Part shown: positions 22,095 to 32,467 of the stretch, one piece after another
How positions within the stretch are numbered: the first letter of the stretch is position 1
Layout of the letters: every line of letters begins with the position of its first letter
Origin: Nannobrachium achirus
Lineage: Eukaryota > Chordata > Actinopteri > Myctophiformes > Myctophidae
Reading direction: 5' to 3'
NCBI GenBank assembly: GCA_963921795.1
Contig: OY997649.1
Coordinates: 59,745,001 to 59,809,000 of the forward strand
Length of the DNA: 64,000 bases
The notes under the pieces: model-generated
Told to the model about the DNA's origin: nothing
Databases searched by the model: none
What the model saw: the letters and a program-made list of their open reading frames with translations, nothing else
Translations under genes and position numbers: made by a program

Positions 22095-22257
22095 ACACAG
22101 ATGGCGGAGTAAACCAAGCTGCTCATCAGGAGCGGTTAGGGGTTCAGTGTCTTGCTCAATGACACTTCGGTGCATAGCCAGGAGGAGCCGGGATTCGAAC
22201 CTGGAACCTTCGGATTCCAAGATGGCAGCTCTATTAGCCTGAGCCCCTGCCACACAG
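22095..22257 (-). mobile_element. tRNA-derived SINE head fragment
   Basis: On the minus strand: an A-box-like GGGGCTCAGGCTAATAGAGC and a B-box GGTTCGAATCCC, followed by GAGCAAGACACTGAACCCC as in the SINE body at 30129. A second, diverged SINE subfamily or fragment. Confidence 0.65.
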
Positions 22258-22355
22258 TTTGTGTGTGTGGGTCGGTGTGTGTGCACGCACAGTGTGCAAG
22301 TCTGTATATGCCTGCTTTCCTGGCTGCCACAGTGCGTGTACACGTGCGTGCGTGC

Positions 22356-22390
<35 letters not shown>

Positions 22391-22400
22391 CGTGCGTATG
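22258..22400. repeat. TG-rich microsatellite
   Basis: TG and TGCG units. Confidence 0.9.
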
Positions 22401-22582
22401 CATGACTGGCCCTCTGTGTAGTCAGATCCACACACTGGTGGCGGTGGTCTCGTAGATGTTGATGCAGTCCAGACATCTTTATTTGAAGCTGATGTGGTTA
22501 GGGGCAGCCTCTTAAGCTGCCCTCTCCACGCCTCTGTGGTCTAAGCCAGTGTGAAGAGGTGTGCTAATCGCTCTGCCGTGTC

Positions 22583-22770
<188 letters not shown>

Positions 22771-22859
22771 TCCCACAGGCCCCGGCAACCCGATCACAGA
22801 CAGCTGACTGGCTGCCATGCAGGAGGATGGGCAGAGGGCAGGGATATGGAAAACATTAG

Positions 22860-22862
<3 letters not shown>

Positions 22863-22922
<60 letters not shown>

Positions 22923-22935
22923 CACACACACACAG
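22863..22935. repeat. (CA)n microsatellite
   Basis: CA tract with one CGCA interruption. Confidence 0.97.
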
Positions 22936-23054
22936 TGTCAGCGGCTGGCTGACACGGTACTACACCTTTGCTACATGCAGAAACTACGCTAACAAACTGA
23001 TTGGGGAAAAAAGGGATTTAAAGTGTTTTAACTGGCTAGCCAAGTGATTATTAT

Positions 23055-23416
23055 TAGGGATGTCCGATATTATCGGCCTCCCCGATATTATCGTTAGAGA
23101 ATAGCATAAAAATGTAATATCGGAAAATATTGGTATATCGGTTTTTATGCATGCTATATTTTACAGACTAAACAAAAATCCACAGCAGAAGAATCAACGT
23201 AATTGTTTTATCACCTGTTGCGCATCTGTGAGGTCTGAGCAAATTAGGTTTTATGTTGATATTATAGCGCTTTTATTTATTAGATACCTGTGTGTAATAT
23301 AGTTTACCTTTGGTGAAAAAAAGCCTGCATATATCGGTATCAGTTGTATCAAAATTAAGAGTTGGACAATGTCGGAAATTGGATAGCGTCAAAAAAGCAA
23401 TATCGAAACATCCCTA
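23055..23416. mobile_element. Short inverted-repeat element (TAGGGATGTCCGATAT ends)
   Basis: TAGGGATGTCCGATATTATC at the left and, inverted, TAGGGATGTTTCGATATTGC at the right, probably with a TA target. Non-coding. Confidence 0.75.
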
Positions 23417-23419
23417 GTT

Positions 23420-24112
23420 ATTATCGGTCTGCATACACAGTAAGCGATATTGCACTCGAGGTAATTGTTTATCCACGAAAATCACGATGGCTGATTTGAC
23501 ATTTGAGACTCAAAAATGTACTGCACTTATACTTTGTAGGACAGTATAGCGATATGTCTGGTGACGTCTAAATACAATTTTACTAGCTGCTAAAACTAGT
23601 AAAAATAACACAAAAACAAGTTAACAATGCAAAGTCTTAAGGGCCGGTGAAGAGGCTGATATGATTTGTTTTCAAAGCAGCAGGCATAGGTTTGTTAATG
23701 GCCGTTTCTCCCCCATATACTGCAGCACTGGTATATAGGCTGAGATCTCCCATCATCTGGCAATTATGTGGGACTTCGTATAGCTATATAACGGTTAGCG
23801 TACAGAACTCTTGGCAGGGAGCAACAGCAGCACTTTTAACACTACGGAATCCTAACTACAGCTGCAAATTCTCGGTTCCCGCTATAGCGGGCGGAAGAAC
23901 AGAGAACGACACAGTCCAGTATAGCCAGTTTCGCAACTTTCTGCGAGCCGACTGTCCTAACTGTCTCCATCCAGGAGTCGTGCAGCGTTGACGTGTGCGT
24001 GCGTTCGTTCGTGTGTGTGTGTGCGTGTGTGAGCCCAGCCGATCACACCGACCCAGTATACCCGGGGTGCAGGAGAAGTACTGGTGTGGTATCTGTGAAA
24101 GGTTGAGCTGTA
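23420..24112. other. Unique sequence
   Basis: No recognised repeat end or gene. The longest open frame (99 codons from 23692) shows no recognisable domain or splice context. Confidence 0.45.
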
Positions 24113-24141
24113 ATCCTTGACTCGGAGCATAGTTTGCCGTG

Positions 24142-24654
24142 CAGGGGTGTCACACCAACATTCTGGGCCCTGGGTACAAGGATTCACTCACATTTTGTGC
24201 TTTAACTGTTGAAAAACAGCAGATATATAAGCTCACAAGCGCGGCACCGTCTTTGAATATTTCAAATCCTTCTAAGGTTTTTTTTTTAAAAACCTGTTTC
24301 TATGTCTATAGTGGTGCTCCAACTTTTTCATGTGAAGGTCCCCCAAAATGATATGTATTTGGCCACGGACACCCCCATCTCAAATATTTACTTCCAGGGA
24401 CCCCCCCCAGAAGAAAAAAATGAGTTACGAATGTTCGCTTAAAAAAACAAAAAAACAAAAAACAAACATATATTCAAAGATTTGCACACATTTTCAAAAA
24501 TAGCAGATCTACAAGCTCGCAGCGTGGCACTCGGTGCCGCGCTGTGAGCTTGTATATCTGCTATTTTTTCAATAGCTAAAGTTACCAGGGCCCTTTCACC
24601 TTGGGCCCTAGTAACTCAGTCCCACTCCCCCCCCCTTCCCTTGTGACGCCCCTG
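24142..24654. mobile_element. hAT-A copy carrying a DH element, with 28-bp flanking repeats
   Basis: Ends CAGGGGTGTCACACCAAC and CTTGTGACGCCCCTG. DH lies within (24199-24581) with a truncated left hairpin and a full right hairpin (24496-24567). The flanks are a perfect 28-bp direct repeat (24113-24140 and 24655-24682, starting ATCCTTGACTCGG), far longer than the 8 bp expected for hAT and seen at the 16444 and 63019 copies. Confidence 0.8.
24496..24567. repeat. Right DH hairpin
   Basis: AAAAATAGCAGATCTACAAG plus CTCGCAGCG arm, mirrored by CGCTGTGAGC and TTGTATATCTGCTATTTTTT. The inner arm has GATCTAC and the outer GATATAC. Confidence 0.9.
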
Positions 24655-24715
24655 ATCCTTGACTCGGAGCATAGTTTGCCGTTGCCTGCTCCTCTCCTGC
24701 GTTGCGGCTGCTGAC

Positions 24716-24717
24716 CG

Positions 24718-24749
<32 letters not shown>

Positions 24750-24765
24750 CCCGCCTGCCTGCTTG

Positions 24766-24801
<36 letters not shown>

Positions 24802-24803
24802 CA
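24716..24803. repeat. (CCTG)n microsatellite
   Basis: Tetranucleotide array with single CCCG and CTTG variants. The complementary frames (CLPA, GRQA) are by-products. Confidence 0.97.
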
Positions 24804-25050
24804 GGCCTGTGGCGGCTGCGTGGGCCCAGCCGCTGGCTGCTGCTGGCTGCTGCTGGCTGCTGCTGTTGCTGTCCAAGCCGGCATGTCAGAGCAGAGACAG
24901 GGCTCCCCCTGACCTCTCCATAGCGCTATAGGGGCCTCCCAGAGCCCCGAGGAGGGGCCCCCCGCTCCATCACATCCCTTCCAATTACTGACATCCTGCC
25001 GCCTTTGAACACACAGGAATCATAGTGAAGAATAGCAGAGGTCAGACTGC

Positions 25051-25258
25051 AGATGGAGAGAGGGAGAGAGAGAGGGGCTGGAAACAGCAGTCTGAAGTTA
25101 GAGAGAGAGAGAGGGAGAAAAAAGAGAGGAGAAGAAGGGGGAAAAAGAGGGAGGGAGGGAGAAAAGAGGAGTGAAAAGCTATTTGTGTCATTGATGCTTC
25201 CATACGTAGACCTGCCCCCCCCCATACGCACACCCTGCGCACGCACACACACACACAC

Positions 25259-25345
<87 letters not shown>
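25051..25345. repeat. GA-rich tract and long (CA)n
   Basis: Purine-rich GA/GGGA sequence (25051-25172), then CA dinucleotides (about 25240-25345) running directly into a hAT-B element. Confidence 0.95.
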
Positions 25346-25350
<5 letters not shown>

Positions 25351-25838
25351 GTGGAAAAAGTACTCACATTTTGTACTTAAAAGTATCAATACTGCACTGT
25401 AAATGTACTCTGTTACAAGTAAATGTCCAGAATTCAAAATATACTTTAGTAAAAGTATGAAAGTATTGGCATCAAAATGTACTTAAAGTACCAAAAGTAA
25501 AAGTACTAAAATGTTTGAAAATAGCCGATCTACAAGCTCACAACGCGCCACGATGCGACGTGTTGTGAGCTTGTAGATCGGCTATTATCAAATTGCATAG
25601 GTATAAAATAGGGCTAAAGTGGTTTATGTATGTTTTATAATATTATAATTTATATCTGCAAAGTAGCTAGTAACTAAAGTTTTCAAATAATTGTAGTGGA
25701 GTAAAAACAATAATTGCCTTCCATTTTAGTGGAATAAAAGTACTGAAAACTGGAAATGTTCAAGTAAAGTACAAATACCTCAAAACTGTACTTAAGTAAA
25801 GTACTTATGTAGATGTACTTAGTTACTTTACACCACTG
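25346..25838. mobile_element. hAT-B copy, full length, inserted in (CA)n
   Basis: Starts CAGAGGTGGAAAAAGTACTC and ends GTTACTTTACACCACTG. It carries ACTTAAAAGTATCAATACTG, TGGCATCAAAATGTACTT and TGTAGTGGAGTAAAA motifs. The central palindrome is at 25514-25592. (CA)n lies on both sides. Confidence 0.85.
25514..25592. repeat. Central palindrome of hAT-B
   Basis: TTTGAAAATAGCCGATCTAC arm with AAGCTCACAACGCG, mirrored through a short CACGATG-type centre. Same core as in Fam-G but with CTCACAACGCG inner arms. Confidence 0.9.
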
Positions 25839-25905
25839 CACACACACACACACACGCGCACATACACGCACGCACGTGCACGCACGCACGTGCACGCACA
25901 AGCCC
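25839..25905. repeat. CA / CGCA microsatellite
   Basis: Continuation of the CA tract interrupted by hAT-B, mixed with ACGC units. Confidence 0.9.
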
Positions 25906-26156
25906 CTCCATCCTTTTGAAAGCTCCAGACTGAACCACCCTAATCAGGAGCAACTGTTTCAACAACACAGACAGGAGAGCAGCGAGAGTTAAAAATGGTC
26001 TCCCAATCAGTTAAAAGGAAGAAGCAAAAAGAGTGAAAAAGAAGGAGAAGGAGAAAAAAAAGATCCCTTTGACACCTGAGAAGAAAAAAAAAATCCAGTT
26101 TGGGTCAGTTTAAACCTGTTTAGAGAGCATCTGCCTTGTCTCCGACATTCTAGTGA

Positions 26157-26417
26157 GACGTCGCTGTCAGGTAGAAACCTCGTATCTCCCAAGTTTCAAA
26201 TTCGTATGTTTTTTCGTAAAGCAAAGCCCTGCTTCATCACACAAGACTGTCGCACAAAACTAGTGAAAATAGCAGATCTACAAGCACACAACGGCTCGCG
26301 ATGCGAGGCGTTGTGTGCTTGTAGATCGGCTATTTTCACTATTTAAACCATTTTTAAAATGATGAATGCAAAACGAACGGTTTTGGACATACAAGGTTAC
26401 CACCCGACAACAACGAA
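26157..26417. mobile_element. Fam-G copy, complete
   Basis: GTCGCTGTCAGGTAGAAACC at the left and GGTTACCACCCGACAACAAC at the right. The palindrome at 26262-26340 reads AGTGAAAATAGCAGATCTAC and mirror. Length and order match the 12394 copy. Confidence 0.85.
26262..26340. repeat. Central palindrome of Fam-G
   Basis: Arms with AAGCACACAACG at the left and CGTTGTGTGCTT at the right. The A-for-T change relative to the AAGCTCACAACG of other families is present on both arms. Confidence 0.9.
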
Positions 26418-26521
26418 GAGAAGGACACGAGGAAAGAAAGATTTCTGTCCTTCGCTTCCACGCAAATTCTGGGCCCTGGGTACAAAGACTCTCTGCGGGC
26501 CCCCCGCACAATTATTTTGTG

Positions 26522-26640
26522 CGTTAACTATTGAAAAATAGCAGATATACTAGCTCACTCTGTGCCGCGCTGCGAGCTTGTAGTTCTGCTATTTTAGAAA
26601 AATCGTGAAAAGTCTTGTGAACATTTCAAATCCTTAACAG
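26522..26640. mobile_element. DH left-end remnant
   Basis: GTTAACTATTGAAAAATAGC with a diverged hairpin (26534-26594), then the DH spacer. A GGGCCCTGGGTAC motif just before (26469) is shared with hAT-A. Confidence 0.65.
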
Positions 26641-26739
26641 TATTAACAAGAGCTTGGAACACTTATGTTTTCCCAATTCCTTCTTTTGATAATCCTTTGG
26701 CTAAAAACGGACCCCATAAAACCATGGTTTAGTTTTTTC

Positions 26740-26950
26740 ACAGTTTTGTCGGGTCCGTGTTTCGGAAAGGAATGGTTTTCATGCAAAACAAATGCTTGCA
26801 TTGGATTCAGAATCATGAAAACCCCCTAGTTTGACCCCTCACATGCTACTTAAATTATTTATTTTTGTGTGTTATTTTACTGTATGAGAGCCCAACTTTG
26901 ATTGGCTCCCACAAGTTTCCCAAGACAAATCTGCGATGCCCCTAGAGCCA
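26740..26950. repeat. Dispersed repeat shared with 31985-32160
   Basis: Both loci contain TGGATTCAGAATCATGAAAA followed by CCCCCTAGTT, and then similar AT-rich sequence with a CCCAACTTT motif. Class unknown. Confidence 0.55.
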
Positions 26951-27160
26951 AAAATGTTCCATATGGCATGTTCTAACTGTGTGCCAAATGTCATGCTTCT
27001 TTCATTAAGTGCACGATTTACGGACTACATCACATTAACACGCCGAGATGTGCTTCGGTGACCGAAATGTGTTTGTGTTGTTGTGAGAATCCTAGGGACA
27101 CTTCTTGCATTGCATCATTTCTGAGGCACACATAAGTGCAGATATTGTATCTCGTCGCTG
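26951..27160. other. Unrecognised sequence
   Basis: No gene or repeat end supported. Confidence 0.35.
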
Positions 27161-27204
27161 TCGGCTGGAAAACTCACACACTGCTATGCAAAACTGTTAC
27201 TTTT

Positions 27205-27291
27205 CACGAAAGTCACCGTAAAAGTAGCAGATCTACAAGCGCAAAACGTGTTTCGAGCTTGCGGATCTGCTATACTTTTGATGCTTTCGTG
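27205..27291. repeat. GATCTACAAGC palindrome, separate context
   Basis: Arms CACGAAAG...AGCAGATCTACAAGCGC and GAGCTTGCGGATCTGC...CTTTCGTG, with several mismatches. Upstream at 27157 is CGTCGCTGTCGGCTGGAAAA, a Fam-G-like end, so this may be a distant relative of Fam-G. Confidence 0.7.
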
Positions 27292-27721
27292 CGGCCGCTG
27301 TAGAGTGATCAAGTAGCGGGCCGGCGTTAATTTACGAAAAAGCACAAAAAGCTAGAATAAGAGGACATAAGAGGTTTTTATTTTCTTCCCGTCACTGTTT
27401 CTGCCGTATACGGTACACATTCATTCCTCCCATGCTACACGTCGTCGGCGTGTTCACATATAGTATGGTGTTGTCAGCGCGTCTAGTCTGTAGCCTACAC
27501 CGACGCCGTACGTGTGTACGTGTCTGTCAGAGAGCTTCGTCTCTGCCTCGGCATCCAGGCCGACCGTTCTACTCAACGCTTCCCCCATTTCCCCGCTTCC
27601 CCTCGTCTCTATAGCAACTCGGCGAGCAAGCGAGCGAGCCGGCTGTTACCTTTCCGTCAAACCCCCCCCCCCCCCACCTCCCTCCCCGTTTTGGAATGAG
27701 GTGACTTTCATGTGCGAGAGA

Positions 27722-28242
27722 CAGTGTTGTTTTTGACAGCAAATTTTTATTTAGTTTTATAGTCATAGTCTTTTGAATAAAATGTCATTTAGTTTTAGTC
27801 ATAATTTAGTCAGCTGAAAAGTTTTAGTCTTAGTCTAATTTTAGTCGACTAAATATCATAAGATTTTAGGCGACTAAATCTACAGTTGATTTAGTCGACT
27901 AAAATGTATTTTGGCAGGCCTTGATGGCCTCGTAATGACTGATTTTACACTTGGTTGTGTGCTGAAAATAGCCGATCTACAAGCTCACAAGCTTGTAGAT
28001 CTACTATTTTCAGCACACAACACCTGAGAGCAACCAAACATAAAATTACTTTCTCCTCCACTAGTCCTTCCCTAATGTCTTGGTCTAGTTTTTATTTTGT
28101 TGGCAAAATTGTCAATATATTTAGTCTTAGTTTTAGTCATCACAGTTTAGTTTTATTTCGTTTTTATTTAGTTTCGTCAGTGGAAAAAAACGCAGTCGAC
28201 AAACATTTTTCGTCATAGTTTTAGTCGACAAAATCAACACTG
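27722..28242. mobile_element. Fam-C copy, complete
   Basis: CAGTGTTGTTTTTGACAGC at the left and GTCGACAAAATCAACACTG at the right are inverted. The flanking 8-bp repeats match 6 of 8 (GCGAGAGA / GTGGGAGA), which supports a hAT-type element. The interior repeats TTTAGTC many times. The central palindrome is 27957-28018. Confidence 0.8.
27957..28018. repeat. Central palindrome of Fam-C
   Basis: GTGTGCTGAAAATAGCCGAT with CTACAAGCT and the mirror. Loop only CACA. Shorter than in other families because the inner CACAACGCG arms are missing. Confidence 0.9.
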
Positions 28243-28280
28243 GTGGGAGAAATGGTAACGTGCGTTTGAGAGGCCCTCCT

Positions 28281-28440
28281 CAGGTGCTCCCAAACCTTTT
28301 TCAGCTCAAGACCCCAAATACTTTTCTTTTAATGTCATAAAATTGCTGATCTACAAGCTCACGACCTGTCGTGATTCTTAGCAGATCTACAAGCTTCTCT
28401 ACAAGCTCGAAACCTAATTTCTCTATTCTGTTTTCTTTGG
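28281..28440. mobile_element. hAT-like fragment with rearranged palindrome arms
   Basis: CTCCCAAACCTTTTTCAGCTC and AAGACCCC resemble Charlie-type ends. TGCTGATCTACAAGCTCACG (28344) and AGCAGATCTACAAGC (28380) are in the same orientation, with a third partial CTACAAGCTCGAA. The hairpin has been rearranged. Confidence 0.55.
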
Positions 28441-28531
28441 AATCTATTTTGTTTTATTTACATTTTTCACCTACATGCCCAAATTAGGGCAGGTCAGCCT
28501 GAGAGGTGGAACAAAGACTCCCTGTGTGTGG

Positions 28532-28700
<169 letters not shown>

Positions 28701-28783
28701 TGTCTGTGCCTATAACCGTGCGCATGCATGCGTGTATATGCATACACCCAGGCAGTCTGTGTGGTTGCTTCATAACGAATGCC

Positions 28784-28998
28784 ATAACGTTGTTGTCAGG
28801 TGGAAACCTTCCCTTTTTTGTTATTTTAAAAACTATTTAAAGTGGTGAAAATAGCCGATCTACAAGCACATAACATTCTGCTATTTTCACTAGTTCTGTG
28901 CGACAGTCTCGTGTGATGAAGCAGGGCTTTACTTTATGAAAAAAACGTACACATTTGAAACTTGGAGATACAAGGTTTCTGCCCGACAGTGACGATAT
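28784..28998. mobile_element. Fam-G copy, reverse orientation
   Basis: ACGTTGTTGTCAGGTGGAAA at the left, GCAGGGCTTTACTTTATGAA and TTTCTGCCCGACAGTGACGA at the right. The palindrome (28845-28890) has lost much of one arm. Confidence 0.8.
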
Positions 28999-29116
28999 GA
29001 GATTCGTCGGTTGGTCAGTGTGTGCCTGCCAGGCGAGGGCCCTGTGCCCTTAAACCCAAATTAGCCTTTTCAAACCCGTATACAACCCCCTCCCCCCGGG
29101 CACAGTAAGAAATCAC

Positions 29117-29125
29117 ACGCGCGCG

Positions 29126-29197
<72 letters not shown>
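29117..29197. repeat. (CG)n-(CA)n microsatellite
   Basis: ACGCGCGCGCG followed by a pure CA tract. Confidence 0.97.
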
Positions 29198-29199
<2 letters not shown>

Positions 29200-29201
<2 letters not shown>

Positions 29202-29600
29202 AGGCGCTGATGACCTCACTCTCCCATAGCGCGCTGCGTTGGCGCAGGGTCCGCTAGCCCTCTAAGGCCCGCCTTTCACTCTGTAAGCCCGACGCCGCTG
29301 ACTGGCCATATCAAGGGTCACTTCGGGGTCAGAACGGGCTGCTATATTAGATTCCAGCCCGCCCCACAAATTCAAGCATATACTGTATATATATATATAT
29401 ATATCTGAAAAAAACTCTGCCACCACTTTTATGGTAAAAACAGCATCGCATCAAACCAGTTTTGACATGTTCATTGTGGTGTGGAAAGTGTAAAAATAGC
29501 ACCGCTTTGTGAAATAAAAAACCTCAGTCGCGTTAACGTCTTTTCCTTTTTTTCCATCCGAACAAATGAGTTTCCATGCCTTCTCCGTTTCACTGAAATA
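29200..29600. other. Unique sequence with short AT tract
   Basis: GC-rich then AT-rich unique DNA. (TA)n at about 29384-29403. No gene seen. Confidence 0.4.
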
Positions 29601-29609
29601 TATATTGTG

Positions 29610-29668
29610 CGTGCGTGTGTGCGTGCACGACGTGTGCGTGCGTGCGTGCGTGTGTGTGTGTCTGTGTG
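29610..29668. repeat. TGCG/TG microsatellite
   Basis: TGCG and TG units. Confidence 0.85.
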
Positions 29669-29679
29669 TGAAAGGGTTT

Positions 29680-29958
29680 AAAGGGTGTTGAAAACTATTA
29701 GCTTGCTGTGGAGAGAAGCTGTGTGCAGACTGAGTGATGAATTATTGAAGTGGCTCTTTGGTGTGAATGAAGTGTTGAAAATGTCCATTGCCACAGAGCA
29801 CACACGGCTAGCTCCCATGCAGCAGCGAGCGGAGCAGAGCGGAGCGGGGTGGGCTGGGCTGGGTTCAGGCCGTGCACTGTGTGGATGATGACCGCCTCTC
29901 CACACCCACCACTATGCGCAGGAAACAAGACCAAACCCAAAGAAAAAAAGGACATATG
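29680..29958. other. Unique sequence
   Basis: No repeat ends. Repeated GGAGC and GGCTG patches at 29830-29865. No supported gene. Confidence 0.4.
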
Positions 29959-29962
29959 GCCG

Positions 29963-30494
29963 TTGTCGGGGTGAAAACCTTGTATGTCCAAAACCGTTCG
30001 TTTTGCGTTATCATTTTAAAAATGATTTAAACTGGTGAAAACAGCAGATCTACAAGTACACAACGCCTCGCACGTGTGCCTGTAGATCTGCTGTTTTCAC
30101 TACTTTTGTGCGACGGCCTTGTATGATGGGGCGGCATCGCTCAGGGGTAGAGAAACCGTTATTAGAGCACGAAGGGTTCCCGAAGAGTTCCCAGTTCGAA
30201 TCCGGGCTCCCCCTGAGTTAATGTCGAAGGGTCCTTGGGCAAGACTCTGAACCCCACATTGCTCCCGGTGAGCAGGTTGGTGCCTTGCATGGTTTCCTCC
30301 GCCACCGGTGTATGAATGTGTGCGTGAATGGGTGAATGTAATGCACAATCTATGTAAAGCGCTTTGGATAAAATCGCTATATAAATGCACCATTTACCAT
30401 TTACCATTTATGATGACGCAGGGCTTTACTTTGGGAAAGAACGTACACATTTTAAACTTGGAGATACAAGGTTTCTGCCTGACAGTGACGATAT
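29963..30494. mobile_element. Fam-G copy split by a SINE
   Basis: Left part 29963-30128 (CCGTTGTCGGGGTGAAAACC, palindrome 30035-30100) and right part 30409-30494 (GCAGGGCTTTACTTTGGGAA, CTGCCTGACAGTGACGATAT). They become contiguous when the SINE and one 7-bp duplicate are removed. Confidence 0.9.
30129..30408 (+). mobile_element. tRNA-derived SINE with L2-type tail
   Basis: Head GGCGGCATCGCTCAGGGGTA (A box) and GTTCGAATCC (B box). Tail AAAGCGCTTTGGATAAAATC and ATGCACCATTTACC repeats. Target-site duplication TATGATG at 30122-30128 and 30409-30415. It lies inside Fam-G, so it is younger than that copy. Confidence 0.92.
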
Positions 30495-30509
30495 GATATA
30501 TATGTTACA

Positions 30510-30797
30510 GTTAGATTGGGTAACTCAGTTAGATCGTGGTAAGAGCACTCGTTTTGTCGTTCACCACACACCCCTACCCTACCACCACCTGGATCAATTC
30601 ACTTTGATAGTCTCTTATCAGCGCACCTGTGTAATTCTGCGTAATCACCATGAGATGGCGACAACAGCCACTCAAGTGTGTAGTCCGCTGACGTCACTCG
30701 TTTGCGACCCAACTTTCTTTGTTTATCTACTACGAGTTTTTGTAAAGCGCCTTGGGTTTATGAAAGGCGCTATATAAATGCAAGTTATTATTATTAT
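30510..30797 (+). mobile_element. Second tRNA-derived SINE type
   Basis: A-box-like GGGTAACTCAGTTAGATCGT, a B-box-like CTGGATCAATTC 80 bp on, and a tail with GTAAAGCGCCTTGGGTTTAT, AAAGGCGCTATATAAATGCA and (TTA)n. Both promoter boxes are diverged. Confidence 0.65.
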
Positions 30798-30799
30798 TA

Positions 30800-31130
30800 C
30801 TATCATTCCTGCCGACGCTACGTTGTCGTTGTCGTTGTTGTGGAGGATCAAAGCGATCTAACTGATTCTCGATCTAGCGGTGACATATACATATATTTTT
30901 CTATCGCAATTCCCCGTCTCCGTTCTCAAGCCCTTGCTTCGTGTGCCTCACCCCTCTCGCTCTCCCCCCCTCTCCCCCTCACCCTGCCATCTCTCTTTCT
31001 CTCTTCCCTCTTTCTCTCAGCTCCTCTTTCTGTCTCTCCCCCGTTTCCCCCTTCTTCCTCTTTTCAGCAGGTTCTTCAGAACTTCCGCTCATCACAGTTC
31101 AGTCAGTGAGCAGTCACTGTGATCCTACGT
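30800..31130. other. CT-rich unique sequence
   Basis: Pyrimidine-rich (30950-31065). Its open frames reflect composition. Confidence 0.4.
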
Positions 31131-31133
31131 CTA

Positions 31134-31158
31134 CCCCCCCCCCCCCCCCCCCCCCCCA

Positions 31159-31210
<52 letters not shown>
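31134..31210. repeat. Poly-C and (CA)n
   Basis: Poly-C 31134-31157, then CA units. Confidence 0.95.
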
Positions 31211-31211
<1 letters not shown>

Positions 31212-31984
31212 GTTTCAAAGAGCCATTGCCGTTGGGGTATAAAGTGTATAATGGGAATGTGAGCCCATGCTTTTCGGCGGCGGCGGGGCCGATCTGACAC
31301 GTCACACCCAGGCAGCACTGCCGCTGAGTGAGGAAGTGTGTGTGGGGTGGGGGGGGGGTGAATGTGGGAGAAAGAGGGGAGCAGTGTCTCCTAAACAATG
31401 GTTCGGGACCCGTTACGTATATTTTATACTTAGTTATAGCCTATATCGTTGATTTTAACTTTCCATTGTACCTTTGTTCCCTATTGAGCTTGGCACATTT
31501 CCTAGGGCAAGCTGCCCAGATCACACATGTCTTTTATCTTTCACTCTCAAAAAAGCGCCTGCAATGTAGTGCATTTGAAACCACATTGCAGTGCACATCG
31601 TGGGGTGATCACTGCTTAATGCCTCCTGTGAATTGTTTTATTTTTATTTGTGTTTATTTTCTGTTTATGTCGTTGCTTAGTGAGGTCAGCAGACCTAAGT
31701 GACGTGAGTGAGATGAAAAAGAAACCTGGGTGAAATGTGCCAATCTCAACAGGAAACAACGGTCCATCAAAGTACACAGAACAAAGGGCCAGGCACACCA
31801 GGAAACCAGATAAATCTGCCTTGCAAAGAAAAAGAAGACTTCTGCAGATTTGGTCTGACACTGTTCAGTTCTGATTGGATTTCACTCCCTCTGAACTAGT
31901 GAGTGACCAATCAGGGACCAGTATGCAAATGTGGGGTGCGTTTATTACCAGAGGCACCCTTTTTTATTCAGACTTTGGAATTGC
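31211..31984. other. Unique sequence
   Basis: Includes a small inverted repeat around GCAATGTAGTGCATTTGAAA at 31561. No gene supported. Confidence 0.4.
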
Positions 31985-32160
31985 ATGGAGTTGGCCCATT
32001 TCGTGCAAAACAAATACTTGCAATGGATTCAGAATCATGAAAACCCCCTAGTTAGACCTCTTAAAGCATATTATTTTGGTGTGTTTTATTCTATATAGTT
32101 AATTTAATGGGACCCCAACTTTCAGCAGCTGTCAAGGATTCTCCAAGGGAAACTGAATTT
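31985..32160. repeat. Dispersed repeat shared with 26740-26950
   Basis: Same TGGATTCAGAATCATGAAAA and CCCCCTAGTT block as at 26810. Class unknown. Confidence 0.55.
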
Positions 32161-32179
32161 CAGTCTTTGTGAGATGTGT

Positions 32180-32461
32180 AAATGGTAAATGGTAAATGGT
32201 GCATTTATATAGCGCTTTTATCCAAAGCGCTTTACAGAGATTGTGCATTACATTCACCCATTCACGCACACATTCATACACCGGTGGCGGAGGAAACCAT
32301 GCAAGGCACCAACCTGCTCACCGGGAGCAATGTGGGGTTCAGAGTCTTGCCCAAGGACCCTTCGACATTAACTCAGGGGGAGCCCGGATTCGAACTGGGA
32401 ACCCTTCGGGAACCCTTCGTGCTCTAATAACGGTTTCTCTACCCCTGAGCTATGCTGCCCC
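32180..32461 (-). mobile_element. tRNA-derived SINE with L2-type tail
   Basis: Nearly identical to 1867-2142. Short duplication ATGTGT at 32174-32179 and 32462-32467. Confidence 0.9.
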
Positions 32462-32467
32462 ATGTGT

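Noticed and set aside
23692-23991. Open frame of 99 codons in unique sequence
   Set aside because: No domain, no convincing splice or start context, and length within chance expectation.
24659-24931. Leucine-proline-alanine-cysteine repeat protein
   Set aside because: By-product of the CCTG tetranucleotide array.
30129-30408. tRNA gene
   Set aside because: A and B boxes are present but no cloverleaf can be completed, and the sequence continues into a SINE body and L2-type tail with a target duplication.
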